Shown here in pieces: positions 23,976 through 33,471 of a stretch of 41,733 nucleotides of DNA. The stretch is from the NCBI GenBank assembly GCA_900543325.1, contig UQQU01000026.1, positions 1 to 41,733 on the forward strand, read 5' to 3'. The notes under the pieces were generated by a model. It did not search any database. It saw only the letters and a list, made by a program, of their open reading frames with translations, and was not told where the DNA came from. The DNA comes from an uncultured Clostridium sp. Its GTDB lineage: Bacteria > Bacillota > Clostridia > Clostridiales > Clostridiaceae. Numbering within the stretch: position 1 is the stretch's first letter; each line of letters opens with the position of its first letter. The translations under genes and the position numbers were made by a program.

Positions 23976-25166
23976 TTAATTTATTATCCCTGCTTCTTCA
24001 AGCATCCATTCAATATATATTCCATATCCGATATCAGGCTTATTAATTAAAACGTGAGTAACAGCACCTACAATTTTATTGTTTTGAATGATTGGACTAC
24101 CACTCATTCCTTGAACTATTCCACCTGTTTTACTTAAAAGTTCTTCATCTGTAACTCTAATTATCATACTCTTAGGTCCACATTTATCTTGCTGTAATAA
24201 TTTAACAATTTCTATATCATATTCTTTTGGTCCTTCTTCATCTACAGTAGTTATTATAGTAGCAGGTCCTTCTACAACCTCATTTCTAAATCCTACTGAC
24301 ATTGGTTCACTGAAATTAGGATTTACTAAAGCTTTATTAGTATTTCCAAATATCCCTGATGATGAATTACTTTCAATTGTTCCTATAGAACTTTTTTCAT
24401 TTACAAATAATCCTCTTAATTCACCTGGAATACCTTTTTCACCTTTGCGCACACTTAATATTGATGCTGATAATAAATCACCATCTTTAATCATAAATGT
24501 AGTATTAGTATCACCATCTGTAATAGGATGACCTAAAGCTCCAAAAGTATCAGTACCTTCATGATAGAAAGTTAATGTTCCTATACCTGCAGTTGAATCT
24601 CTTACCCATAAACCTAATTTATAAGTTTCATCTTCTTTAACAAGTTCAATATCCTTATTAAACTTACATCCTTGACGCATAAATTCTACATTTACTACAT
24701 TAGTATCACTTTCTTTTATTAAAGATCCTAAGTCTTTAGCACCTTCAATATCTTTTCCATTTACTTTAAGTAAAACATCCCCTAATTGCAATCCAGCTAC
24801 TTTTGCTGGGCTACTCTCAGTTCCTGCTCTAGTTTCAATATCTGAAAAACCAACAACTAAAACACCTTCAGTAGATAACTTTATTCCTACACTTGTTCCT
24901 CCAGGATATAATTTTATATCATCTAATTTTTGTACCGCCACTGATTTTATAGGAATTAATCCTAAAAAGTCAATGTTAACCTTATCCTTAGATAGCTTTA
25001 CAGTATTAAATACACCTTGATTATGCATAGATATATCTGATACTTCCATGCTATCATTGATATATATTTTCTCTGGCAATTTTAAAACACTAAAATATGC
25101 TATTAATGCCAAAATAGCTATTGGAGCAGTAATTATACTAAAATACTTTAATATTTTTTTTAACAT
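23976..25166 (-). CDS. spoIVB: SpoIVB serine peptidase (S55)
   Basis: A forespore-made peptidase secreted into the intermembrane space, where it cleaves SpoIVFA and releases pro-sigmaK processing. The 396 residues show an N-terminal membrane anchor (about 8-27), a PDZ domain (about 105-175) and the S55 domain. The catalytic His213 (LGHPI), Asp340 (VTD) and Ser355 (QGMSGSPI) keep the spacing of B. subtilis His236, Asp363 and Ser378. GGGAGGAG precedes the ATG. An excellent sigmaF/G-type promoter lies 27 nt upstream. It lies between recN and spo0A as in other spore formers. Confidence 0.97.
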   Translation of the reverse strand: MLKKILKYFSIITAPIAILALIAYFSVLKLPEKIYINDSMEVSDISMHNQGVFNTVKLSKDKVNIDFLGLIPIKSVAVQKLDDIKLYPGGTSVGIKLSTEGVLVVGFSDIETRAGTESSPAKVAGLQLGDVLLKVNGKDIEGAKDLGSLIKESDTNVVNVEFMRQGCKFNKDIELVKEDETYKLGLWVRDSTAGIGTLTFYHEGTDTFGALGHPITDGDTNTTFMIKDGDLLSASILSVRKGEKGIPGELRGLFVNEKSSIGTIESNSSSGIFGNTNKALVNPNFSEPMSVGFRNEVVEGPATIITTVDEEGPKEYDIEIVKLLQQDKCGPKSMIIRVTDEELLSKTGGIVQGMSGSPIIQNNKIVGAVTHVLINKPDIGYGIYIEWMLEEAGIIN

Positions 25167-25192
25167 TTTATCTCCTCCCTTGCTTCTGACAT

Positions 25193-25222
25193 TAATTTTC
25201 CCTGTATCGTTTTTTTATATGC
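25193..25222 (-). promoter_or_regulatory. sigmaF/sigmaG-type promoter of spoIVB
   Basis: Read on the minus strand: GCATA (25222-25218), 15-bp spacer, then GGGAAAATTA (25202-25193). This fits the forespore consensus GYATA-N15/16-GGnnAnAHTR at every defined position. The predicted transcript starts about 20 nt before the spoIVB ATG. B. subtilis spoIVB is sigmaF- and sigmaG-dependent. Confidence 0.7.
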
Positions 25223-25274
25223 TGTATTAAGATTGTTAACACAGTCAAAAATTAATAAGTTAATAAATTTTGTA

Positions 25275-25314
25275 TAAAAAAAATAAAACCATGCTAAATT
25301 ACCATGATTTTATT
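25275..25314 (-). terminator. Intrinsic terminator of recN
   Basis: A 12-bp stem with one G-U pair (25282-25293 with 25303-25314), 9-nt loop and T7 tract on the minus strand. It separates recN from the spoIVB promoter. Confidence 0.8.
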
Positions 25315-25349
25315 CTTTACCGTATTGCTAAGCCTTATGTATGTTTTTC

Positions 25350-27044
25350 TTAAATATTTTTCATTTCTTTCTTCTTTATTTCGGCAAATTTCACCATTTC
25401 TGATGCATTTTCGATAGTAACATCACTTATTTCATCTCCGCCAACCATTTTAGCAATTTCTCTAATTTTATCTTCTCTTGTTAACATTCTTATTCCTGTA
25501 AATGTCTTTCCTTCTAAAACATGCTTAGATACAAAGTAATGATTATCAGAAAGTGCCGCAATTTGTGGTAAATGAGTTATACATAATACTTGATGTTTTA
25601 ATGAAACTTCATACATTTTTTCTCCAACACGCTTTCCAATAGTTCCACTAATTCCAGTATCTATTTCATCAAAAATAAGTGTTGGTATTTTATCTTTATC
25701 TACAAACACACATTTTAAAGCAAGCATTATTCTTGATAACTCTCCACCAGATAATACTTTTTCTAATGGTTTTAAAGGTTCACCTGGATTTGCTGATACT
25801 AAAAATTGAACTTCATCATAACCTCTTGAATTCATTTCATCAGTTAAGCTAACTTCAATTTTTATTATTGCTTTTTCTAAACCAACATAAGATAATTCTT
25901 TTTTTATATTTACTTCTAGTATTTCCGCTGCCTCAACTCTTAAATCATGAAGTTTTTTACCTATAACCTTCATTTTTTCTTCAATAATAATAAGTTCTTC
26001 TTTTAACTTATTTACTATCTCTTCAGCGTTTACTAATTCATTATATTTTTCTTTTAAATTTTTTAAATTATCTAAAATCTCTTGTATTGAGTTTCCATAT
26101 TTTTTCTTATATAAACTTATAGTATATATTCTCTCATTTATTTGTGCCAATCTATCTTCATCATATTGTATTTCACTACCTATATCACGAATTTCCCTTG
26201 TTACTTCTTCTAAATTATAAAAGGCTTCTTCTATTTGACTTTTCTTCTCCCTTATTATTTCAGAGTGGTTTTCAACTAATGATAATTCAGAAATAACCTT
26301 TGATAATCCTTCTAATACTGAAATTCCTTCATTTGATGAATTTAAATATCCATAAGATTTTACTAAGCTATTTGATATTTTTTCTGCATTTGATAACATA
26401 TTAAATTCATCTTTTAGATCTTCTTCTTCATTAACCTTTAAATTTGCTTTTTCTATATCTTCTATTTGAAATTTAATATAATCAGCTAATTTTTCTCCAT
26501 CTTCATTTCCTGTTAGGCTATTTATCTTTTCAACATTTTCTAAATAATTACCTCTTAATACTTCATATTCTTTAAGTAAATCTTTTATTTTATCATAATA
26601 AAATTCATCAACATATAAAATATGAGTACCTTTATTTAATAAATTTTGATTTTGATGTTGACCGTGAATATCTAATAGCTTTTCTCTTATTTTTTTCAAT
26701 TGTGATAATACAATACTTCTATTATTTACTTTTATTAAGCTTTTACCATGTAATGTAGTTTCTCTACGTATAATTAGCATTTCATCTTTTTCTATGCCTA
26801 ATTCCTCTAACACTTCATAAATTTCATCATTTTCAATAGAAAATACGGCTTCTACTATTGTTTTATCTTCTCCATATCTTATTTGATCTTTAGAAAATTT
26901 TCCGCCTAATACATAATCTATAGTGTCTATAAGTATTGATTTACCTGCACCGGTTTCTCCTGATAATATATTAAATCCTGCTCCAAACTCAACAGATAAC
27001 TCTTGAATTAATGCAAAATTCTTAATATTTAATTCAATTAGCAT
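25350..27044 (-). CDS. recN: DNA repair protein RecN
   Basis: An SMC-like ATPase that acts early in double-strand break repair. The 564 residues contain Walker A GETGAGKS (29-36), a long central coiled coil (about 160-375), the ABC signature LSGGELSRIMLAL, and Walker B LIFDEIDTGISG. Length is typical. The start has AGGTGGGG upstream. It follows argR by 20 nt, in the conserved argR-recN order. Confidence 0.97.
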   Translation of the reverse strand: MLIELNIKNFALIQELSVEFGAGFNILSGETGAGKSILIDTIDYVLGGKFSKDQIRYGEDKTIVEAVFSIENDEIYEVLEELGIEKDEMLIIRRETTLHGKSLIKVNNRSIVLSQLKKIREKLLDIHGQHQNQNLLNKGTHILYVDEFYYDKIKDLLKEYEVLRGNYLENVEKINSLTGNEDGEKLADYIKFQIEDIEKANLKVNEEEDLKDEFNMLSNAEKISNSLVKSYGYLNSSNEGISVLEGLSKVISELSLVENHSEIIREKKSQIEEAFYNLEEVTREIRDIGSEIQYDEDRLAQINERIYTISLYKKKYGNSIQEILDNLKNLKEKYNELVNAEEIVNKLKEELIIIEEKMKVIGKKLHDLRVEAAEILEVNIKKELSYVGLEKAIIKIEVSLTDEMNSRGYDEVQFLVSANPGEPLKPLEKVLSGGELSRIMLALKCVFVDKDKIPTLIFDEIDTGISGTIGKRVGEKMYEVSLKHQVLCITHLPQIAALSDNHYFVSKHVLEGKTFTGIRMLTREDKIREIAKMVGGDEISDVTIENASEMVKFAEIKKKEMKNI

Positions 27045-27064
27045 TATACCCCACCTTTATAAAA

Positions 27065-27514
27065 TTAAGAAATCATCTTTCTAACCTTAGAAATCAACTC
27101 TAAAGCTTTTTCATCAGTTCTAACTAATACAAAAATAGTATTATCTCCTGCTATTGTTCCTGCAACGTCATTTGCATATAAAGTATCAATTGCCTCTGCA
27201 GCAGCTGATGCAGCACCTGTTAATGTTTTTATAACAACAAATTTATCAACTTGTTCTACACCTATAGCTGCATTTTTTAATATGCTATAAAGTTTATCAT
27301 TTATATCACGCTCTTCTTTTGCTGAAGATATATATTTATATTTTCCTGATTCACTTTGCATTTTTACTAATTTTAATAATTTTATATCTCTTGATACAGT
27401 TGCTTGAGTTACATCAAATCCTGCATATTTAAGAGCTTCTGCTAATTCTTCTTGTGTTTCTATATCATTATTGTTAATAATCTCTAGTATCTTACTATGT
27501 CTTTTTGATTTCAT
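27065..27514 (-). CDS. argR: Arginine repressor ArgR/AhrC
   Basis: A hexameric regulator of arginine metabolism. The 149 residues have an N-terminal winged helix (about 1-70, DVTQATVSRDIK is the recognition region) and a C-terminal arginine-binding, oligomerisation domain with GTIAGDNTIFVLVRT. AAGGTG precedes the ATG. The 99-nt gap to nadK holds a possible promoter (TTGATA, 17 bp, TTTAAT on the minus strand) but no clear ARG box. Confidence 0.95.
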   Translation of the reverse strand: MKSKRHSKILEIINNNDIETQEELAEALKYAGFDVTQATVSRDIKLLKLVKMQSESGKYKYISSAKEERDINDKLYSILKNAAIGVEQVDKFVVIKTLTGAASAAAEAIDTLYANDVAGTIAGDNTIFVLVRTDEKALELISKVRKMIS

Positions 27515-27613
27515 TTTTAATCACCTTCTCTATTTGTTAATAAAGTTCATTGATCAGTACAAAAATTACTTTTTATATTAAAATTCTAGTTATATTAATT
27601 ATCAAAAAACTTT

Positions 27614-28444
27614 CTAGTTATCTAATATTTTTTTCCTCAAAACATTAAAATAATCATAATTATCAAATAATAAAATCTTTGCAACATCTTTAGCTTTTTT
27701 AATTATTATAGAAGTATTATCTTTGATTTCTCTAGCTTCTTGACCATCAAAAGTTAAATAAATCTCTCCATTATAATTTTCAGCCTTAATTAAAATCTCA
27801 CTACTACTCTTTAATACAATTGGCTGCATTCCTCTAGTATGTGGGCAAATAGGTGTTAATGTTATAACTTCTACATCCGGATACACAAAAGGTCCTCCTG
27901 CTGAAAATGAGTATGCTGTAGAACCTGTTGGAGTTGAAACTATTAATCCATCTCCTTTGAAAGTATAATATAATTTCTTATCTATATATACTTCAAACTT
28001 TGCCATTCTTGATAATGTTCCTCTAGCTATTACAACATCATTTAAAGCCTTACTATTAATATCTTCATTTTCATCATCACTTTTACATTCTAAAAGTATT
28101 CTGTTTTGAATAGTATATTGTCCATTTTTTATCTTATTTAAAGCTTCACCTAAATCTTGTATCTCTATACTTGACAAAAATCCTAAATTCCCTATATTTA
28201 TTCCCAAAATAGGAACATCATATTTCCCATTAATATCTCTAGCTATACCAAGTAAAGTTCCGTCTCCCCCTAAAACTATAAGTAAATCTAATTTATCATC
28301 AAATTTATACTTATTCATTTCATAACTATTAAGTATAGTTATTTTAGGGTTCTTAAATATATTTGTAATTTTTTCAATAACTAAAGATAATATTTTTCCC
28401 TCAGTGTCTTTTGAAGGATTTAATGCTATTACAATATTTTTCAT
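27614..28444 (-). CDS. nadK: NAD kinase
   Basis: It phosphorylates NAD to NADP. The 276 residues contain the family motif GGDGT (59-63, with Asp61 catalytic), GINIGNLGFL, and GDGLIVSTPTGSTAYSFSAGGP. Length is normal. GGGAG lies before the ATG. It follows tlyA by 41 nt, with a GC-rich hairpin at the junction. Confidence 0.96.
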   Translation of the reverse strand: MKNIVIALNPSKDTEGKILSLVIEKITNIFKNPKITILNSYEMNKYKFDDKLDLLIVLGGDGTLLGIARDINGKYDVPILGINIGNLGFLSSIEIQDLGEALNKIKNGQYTIQNRILLECKSDDENEDINSKALNDVVIARGTLSRMAKFEVYIDKKLYYTFKGDGLIVSTPTGSTAYSFSAGGPFVYPDVEVITLTPICPHTRGMQPIVLKSSSEILIKAENYNGEIYLTFDGQEAREIKDNTSIIIKKAKDVAKILLFDNYDYFNVLRKKILDN

Positions 28445-28474
28445 ATTAACTCCCTTTACTATCCTTATATACCT

Positions 28475-28499
28475 ATAGCCAGCTTTTAAAGCTGGCTAT
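28475..28499 (-). other. GC-rich hairpin at the tlyA stop codon, without T-tract
   Basis: Arms 28475-28483 and 28491-28499 pair perfectly over 9 bp (up to 12 if TTT/AAA pairs form). The tlyA TAA stop (28486-28488) lies in the loop. There is no T-run after it on the minus strand, so it is not a standard terminator; it could stabilise or process the tlyA-nadK mRNA. Confidence 0.55.
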
Positions 28500-29295
28500 G
28501 AGATTCATTTACAATATCTTCAATTTGACTTAACTCAAAATTTCCTTCTCGTTCTTTATCTTTAGTAAAGTAAACAAGATATTCTCTATTTCCTTCTGGG
28601 CCTTTAATTGGTGAGTAACTTAATCCTAGTACATTAAATTCATTTTCTAATAAAAAGTTTATTATTGTATTTATAACTTCTAAATGTACTTCTTTATCTC
28701 TTACAACACCTTTTTTACCAACTTTATCTCTTCCAGCTTCAAACTGTGGCTTTATTAATGCTACAACTTCACCTTTATCTCCTAATAATGCCTTTACAGC
28801 TGGCATTATTGTTCTTAATGAAATAAATGATACATCTATAGATGCAAAATCTAAGGCTATACCAATATCTTCTGGAGTTACATATCTAATGTTGGTTTTT
28901 TCCATACATACAACTCTTTCATCAGTTCTAAGCTTCCAAGCAAATTGCCCATATCCTACATCTACAGCAAATACTTTAGATGCATTATTTTGAAGCATAC
29001 AATCTGTAAATCCTCCTGTTGATGCTCCTATATCCATGCATACTTTATTTGTAAGGTCAATTCCGAAAGTATTCATTGCTTTTTCTAATTTTAAGCCTCC
29101 ACGACTTACATACTTAAGTTTTTCGCCCTTAAATACTATATCAGCATCAACTTTAACTTTTTCTCCTGCTTTATCTACTCTTTGACCATCAACAAATATA
29201 AGCCCTGCCATAATATTAGTCTTTGCTTTCTCTCTTGATTCACAAATTCCTTTTTCAACTAATAATATATCTAATCTTTCTTTCTTAGATGCCAT
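28486..29295 (-). CDS. tlyA: TlyA family rRNA (cytidine-2'-O)-methyltransferase
   Basis: An S4 RNA-binding domain (about residues 5-65, RLDILLVEKGICESREKAK) followed by an FtsJ-like SAM methyltransferase fold (DIGASTGGFTDCML as the SAM loop). Mycobacterial TlyA methylates 16S and 23S rRNA; B. subtilis YqxC is the local equivalent. The 269-residue product starts at the ATG at 29295, with AAAGGAG 6 nt upstream; the frame is open to 29331 without an SD. It lies 11 nt after dxs. Confidence 0.93.
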   Translation of the reverse strand: MASKKERLDILLVEKGICESREKAKTNIMAGLIFVDGQRVDKAGEKVKVDADIVFKGEKLKYVSRGGLKLEKAMNTFGIDLTNKVCMDIGASTGGFTDCMLQNNASKVFAVDVGYGQFAWKLRTDERVVCMEKTNIRYVTPEDIGIALDFASIDVSFISLRTIMPAVKALLGDKGEVVALIKPQFEAGRDKVGKKGVVRDKEVHLEVINTIINFLLENEFNVLGLSYSPIKGPEGNREYLVYFTKDKEREGNFELSQIEDIVNESHSQL

Positions 29296-29306
29296 ATTTT
29301 TCTCCT

Positions 29307-31166
29307 TTATCCTAAAATGTTTATAACACATTTTTCTATAGCTTCTGCATCAAGACCTGCATCTTTATATAGTAAATTAACATTTCCGTGAGGAACAAAT
29401 TTATCATCAAATCCTAAAGATTTAAATTTACTCTTAAAATTAAGCTTACTTAATTCCATTAATACATAGCTTCCAAATCCACCATTTATAACATTATCTT
29501 CAATAGTTATAATGCTATATCCTTCATCAACTAGCTCTTTTAACATTTCAATATCTATAGGTTTTACAAAAGTTGCTCCTATAATGGTAGGGTTAATTCC
29601 TTTTTTAATTAATGCTTTTCTTGCAATCATTGCATGCTGTACCATTTTTCCTACAGCTATTATCGCAACTTTATCTCCATTAATTATCTTTTCCCATTTT
29701 CCGTATTTTATTTCTTTAAGTGCAGATACATCTTCACAACAATCTGCTCCTCTTGGATATCTTATTGCAACAGGCCCATTTTGATTTAAAGCCCATTTTA
29801 ACATTATAGATAATTCTTCTAAATGCTTAGGTGCTAAAACTACCATGTTAGGTACTGCACATAAATAAGATAAATCAAATACTCCTTGATGTGTTTCTCC
29901 ATCATCTCCTACAATTCCAGCTCTATCTATAGCAAAAACTACAGGCAAGTTTTGAATACAAACATCATGTATAATTTGATCAAAAGCTCTTTGTAAAAAG
30001 GTTGAATAAACTGCAAAAACTGGTTTTAAACCAGCACTTGCCATCCCTGCTGCAAGAGTGGTAGCGTGCTCTTCTGCTATTCCAACATCAAAAAATCTAT
30101 TACTATATTTTTGAGCGAACTCCTTTAAGCCTGTACCATCTGGCATGGCTGCAGTAATTGCAACTATGTTACTATTTTTTTCAGCTAGTTCTAACATAGT
30201 ATCTCCAAATACTTTAGAATAAGTTTTTTGCGCAGGTATATAACTTTCACCACTTTCCAAATCAAATGGTGAAACTCCATGAAATTTATTTGGATTTTTT
30301 TCTGCAAATTCATACCCTTTTCCTTTATGGGTTACTGTATGAATTATTACAGGTCCATTAATTTCTTGAGCTTTACTAAACACTTCATTCATTAGCTCAA
30401 TATCATGACCATCAATAGGCCCAATATATTTAATACCCATATTTTCAAATAGCATAGATGGTACTAATAAATGTTTTAGACTATCTTTTACTCTATGTAA
30501 ACATTGAACTACTGTTTTACCAGCATTACTATTACTTAAAGTAGAATTTATATCTTCCTTTAATTTATTATAACTATGATCTAATCTTAATTTATTTAAA
30601 TGATTTGATAATCCACCTACATTTTTTGAAATTGACATCTGATTATCATTTAAAATTATAATCATATTAGTTTTGTTAAATCCAACATCATTTAGTGCTT
30701 CTAATGCCATTCCTCCAGTTAATGCTCCATCTCCTATTACTGCAATAACATTATAATCTTCTTGTTTAATATCTCTGGCTCTAGCTATACCTAAAGCTGC
30801 TGATATTGATGTACTACTATGACCTACACCAAAAGCATCATATTTACTTTCACTTATTTTAGGAAATCCACATAAACCATTATATTTTCTCAATGTATCA
30901 AACTTATCCTTACGTCCAGTTAATATTTTATGAACATAAGTTTGATGTCCAACATCCCATACTATTTTATCTTTTTCAAAGTTAAATGTTTTATATAAAC
31001 TAAGTGTTAGCTCAACTACACCTAAATTTGAGGATAAATGACCTCCAGTTTTTGATACTTGTTCTATTAAAAATTCTCTTATTTCATCACTAAGCTTATA
31101 AAGTTCCTTATTAGTCAAAGTTTTCACATCTCGTGGATAGTTTATATCCTCTAATAATTTTGACAT
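29307..31166 (-). CDS. dxs: 1-deoxy-D-xylulose-5-phosphate synthase
   Basis: The thiamine-diphosphate enzyme that starts the MEP isoprenoid pathway, condensing pyruvate and glyceraldehyde-3-phosphate. The 619 residues carry HTSTS-like GHSSTSISAALG, the ThDP motif GDGALTGGMALEALN, and the transketolase-type DRAGIVGDDGETHQG. The start at 31166 (M4 of the open frame) has AAGGA about 9 nt upstream. It follows ispA, so two isoprenoid steps sit together. Confidence 0.97.
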   Translation of the reverse strand: MSKLLEDINYPRDVKTLTNKELYKLSDEIREFLIEQVSKTGGHLSSNLGVVELTLSLYKTFNFEKDKIVWDVGHQTYVHKILTGRKDKFDTLRKYNGLCGFPKISESKYDAFGVGHSSTSISAALGIARARDIKQEDYNVIAVIGDGALTGGMALEALNDVGFNKTNMIIILNDNQMSISKNVGGLSNHLNKLRLDHSYNKLKEDINSTLSNSNAGKTVVQCLHRVKDSLKHLLVPSMLFENMGIKYIGPIDGHDIELMNEVFSKAQEINGPVIIHTVTHKGKGYEFAEKNPNKFHGVSPFDLESGESYIPAQKTYSKVFGDTMLELAEKNSNIVAITAAMPDGTGLKEFAQKYSNRFFDVGIAEEHATTLAAGMASAGLKPVFAVYSTFLQRAFDQIIHDVCIQNLPVVFAIDRAGIVGDDGETHQGVFDLSYLCAVPNMVVLAPKHLEELSIMLKWALNQNGPVAIRYPRGADCCEDVSALKEIKYGKWEKIINGDKVAIIAVGKMVQHAMIARKALIKKGINPTIIGATFVKPIDIEMLKELVDEGYSIITIEDNVINGGFGSYVLMELSKLNFKSKFKSLGFDDKFVPHGNVNLLYKDAGLDAEAIEKCVINILG

Positions 31167-31183
31167 ATTTATCATTCCTTCGT

Positions 31184-32053
31184 TTAGTTTTCTCTGTCTA
31201 AAAGTTCCTTAGTTAAAACCTTTAAATCCTTAGTATCTACAGATAAACTATCTAATATCTCAATGCTATCTTTTGTTAGCCTTTCACATTCTTTTATGCA
31301 ATATTCTAAACCATGCATTGTAATAAAGTTAGTTTTATTGCTTTCTTCATCACTTAACACATTTTTTCCTAATTTCTCTGTACTACCTATAACGTCTAAA
31401 ATATCATCTTTTATTTGAAAAGCTAACCCTAAATTTTCACCAAACTTTTCTAGCTTTTTAATATCATCTTCTGGTGCTTCCCCAAGTATAGCGCCTGACA
31501 CTATTGAAACTTTAATAAGTGCTCCCGTCTTTTTCATGTGCATATATTTAAGTTCATCTTCACTTATTTTTTTACCTTCATTTATGATATCTACTACTTG
31601 ACCACCTATCATACCATCAGGTCCTGCTGCTGATGCAATCTTTTCAGCTGCTACTAATGATTTTTCCCCATTTTTCAATGAAAATTTCATCATTAAATTC
31701 ATAGCTTCATTTAAAAGTGTATCTCCTGCAAGTACTGCTATATTTTCACCATACACCTTATGATTAGTAGGTTTACCTCTTCTTAAATCGTCATTATCCA
31801 TACAAGGTAAATCATCATGTATTAAAGAATAAGTATGAATCATTTCAATGGCTGAAGAAAATTCCAATATATCTCTCCAATTTTCCTTATACATACTATA
31901 TGTTAAAAGCATTAATATAGGTCTTATTCTCTTTCCTCCTATATTAAGACTATAACTTGCTGAATCATAAATAACTTTATTATAAGTTCCTTTATCACTA
32001 AAGTAATTTAGCAAAAATTCATTTATTTCTTTCTTCATTTCATTAAACTTCAT
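31184..32053 (-). CDS. ispA: Polyprenyl (farnesyl) diphosphate synthase IspA
   Basis: A trans-prenyltransferase making farnesyl or geranyl diphosphate. The 289 residues hold the first Asp-rich motif HDDLPCMDNDDLRRG and the second AFQIKDDILD. GGKRIRP lies upstream for isopentenyl diphosphate binding. The ATG lies inside the 3' end of xseB (11-nt overlap), indicating coupling. Its product feeds cell-wall lipid and quinone pathways. Confidence 0.95.
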   Translation of the reverse strand: MKFNEMKKEINEFLLNYFSDKGTYNKVIYDSASYSLNIGGKRIRPILMLLTYSMYKENWRDILEFSSAIEMIHTYSLIHDDLPCMDNDDLRRGKPTNHKVYGENIAVLAGDTLLNEAMNLMMKFSLKNGEKSLVAAEKIASAAGPDGMIGGQVVDIINEGKKISEDELKYMHMKKTGALIKVSIVSGAILGEAPEDDIKKLEKFGENLGLAFQIKDDILDVIGSTEKLGKNVLSDEESNKTNFITMHGLEYCIKECERLTKDSIEILDSLSVDTKDLKVLTKELLDREN

Positions 32054-32258
32054 TTTCTTTCACCACTTCAGCCTTATCTTTAATTGTTAAGAACTTTCCC
32101 TCTAAGGTATCTAATGTCTTATATAACTTATTAACGATTTTACTTCCCTTTTCATATTCTTTCATAGCATCTTCCAAACTTAACTCATCGTTTTCCAATG
32201 TAGATAAAATAACTTCTAAATTATTTAACATATCATTATAGCTTTCCTTCTTTGCCAT
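32043..32258 (-). CDS. xseB: Exodeoxyribonuclease VII small subunit
   Basis: The 71-residue helical small subunit of exonuclease VII: SYNDMLNNLEVILSTLENDELSLEDAMKEYEKG-type sequence is intact at residues 6-38. It overlaps the 3' end of xseA by 23 nt and the start of ispA by 11 nt, so the three are translationally linked. Confidence 0.95.
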   Translation of the reverse strand: MAKKESYNDMLNNLEVILSTLENDELSLEDAMKEYEKGSKIVNKLYKTLDTLEGKFLTIKDKAEVVKENEV

Positions 32259-33471
32259 GATAAAATCCCCCTTTTTCCATGGGAGTAAAACTTCCTTTTA
32301 CATACCCATCTTCCATAGAAATTTTTATTTCAGTAGTTTCTTCAAAAAACTCTTTGCTTTTAACTACTTTACCAGTTTCATCTTCTATTATAGCATAACC
32401 TTTTGCTAAAATATTCAAAGGATTATGTGCATTTAATATATTATTTAATGAAAATATTTTTTCTTTATTACTCTTTATTTTAAATTCTATTATCTTTTCT
32501 ATTTTTTCCTTTAGATTATCAATTTCTAAATATGCATTTGCAATTCTATTACTTGGTGAGTTTAGACTTAATATTTTTTCTAAATTTTTAACTTTTTGCT
32601 TTTCTTCTCTAAGTCTATCACTTATTATAAAGTCTAGTCTTCCTTCATAATCGCTAATTTGCTTATATTGATCCTCTTCTAAAGGAACAACCACTTCAGC
32701 TGCTTGCGAAGGTGTTGCTGCTCTAAAATCTGATACAAAATCAGATATAGTAAAGTCTACTTCATGACCTACGGCTGATACAATAGGTATTACTGATTTA
32801 AAAATTGCATATGCTAGTGGTTCTTCGTTGAAATTCCATAGTTCTTCCATGGAACCTCCACCTCTACCTATTATAATAACATCTACACTTTTATTTTTAT
32901 TAAAATACTCTATACCTTCAACTACTGTCTTATATGCTCCTTCACCCTGTACTAAAGCTGGATAAAGAATAATATCAACTTTAGTATTTCTTCTTCTCAC
33001 AACATTAATTATATCCTGTATTGCTGCTCCTGTCTCTGAAGTTACTACTCCTACTCTGTAAGGATTTTTAGGAAGGGGTTTTTTTAATTCTTCTTCAAAA
33101 TACCCCTCCCTACTTAACTTTTCCTTTAATTTTTCAAATCTTATGTGAAGTTCTCCTAAACCTTCTTGTTCTATCCTATCACAATATATCTGAAATGTTC
33201 CATTTGCTGAATATACAGATGCTCTTCCCGATACTATTACAGACATTCCTTCTTGTAATACAATGTCTAAATCAAAGCTTTTACTTTTAAACATAATACA
33301 ATTAATCTTACTATTTTCATCTTTTAATGAAAAATAGATATGACCACTGGAATGATATTTTAAATTTGAAATTTCTCCTCTTACAGAAAGGTTATTTAAT
33401 ATAAAATCATTATCTAATATTTTTTTTATATAATTATTAACTTCCGATACTGTTAAAGTTTTAATTTTCAT
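32236..33471 (-). CDS. xseA: Exodeoxyribonuclease VII large subunit
   Basis: The catalytic subunit of exonuclease VII, which degrades single-stranded DNA. The 411 residues show an N-terminal OB-fold (about 1-100, VRGEISNLKYHSSGHIYFSLKD) and the catalytic domain with VVTSETGAAIQDI, GRGGGSMEELW and GHEVDFTISD. The ATG overlaps the folD stop by 11 nt; there is no strong separate SD, so initiation probably depends on folD translation. Confidence 0.96.
   Translation of the reverse strand: MKIKTLTVSEVNNYIKKILDNDFILNNLSVRGEISNLKYHSSGHIYFSLKDENSKINCIMFKSKSFDLDIVLQEGMSVIVSGRASVYSANGTFQIYCDRIEQEGLGELHIRFEKLKEKLSREGYFEEELKKPLPKNPYRVGVVTSETGAAIQDIINVVRRRNTKVDIILYPALVQGEGAYKTVVEGIEYFNKNKSVDVIIIGRGGGSMEELWNFNEEPLAYAIFKSVIPIVSAVGHEVDFTISDFVSDFRAATPSQAAEVVVPLEEDQYKQISDYEGRLDFIISDRLREEKQKVKNLEKILSLNSPSNRIANAYLEIDNLKEKIEKIIEFKIKSNKEKIFSLNNILNAHNPLNILAKGYAIIEDETGKVVKSKEFFEETTEIKISMEDGYVKGSFTPMEKGGFYHGKEGKL

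Noticed and set aside
27515..27613. ARG box for argR self-regulation
   Set aside because: No TGAAT-type palindrome at the promoter; only a general promoter-like pair.
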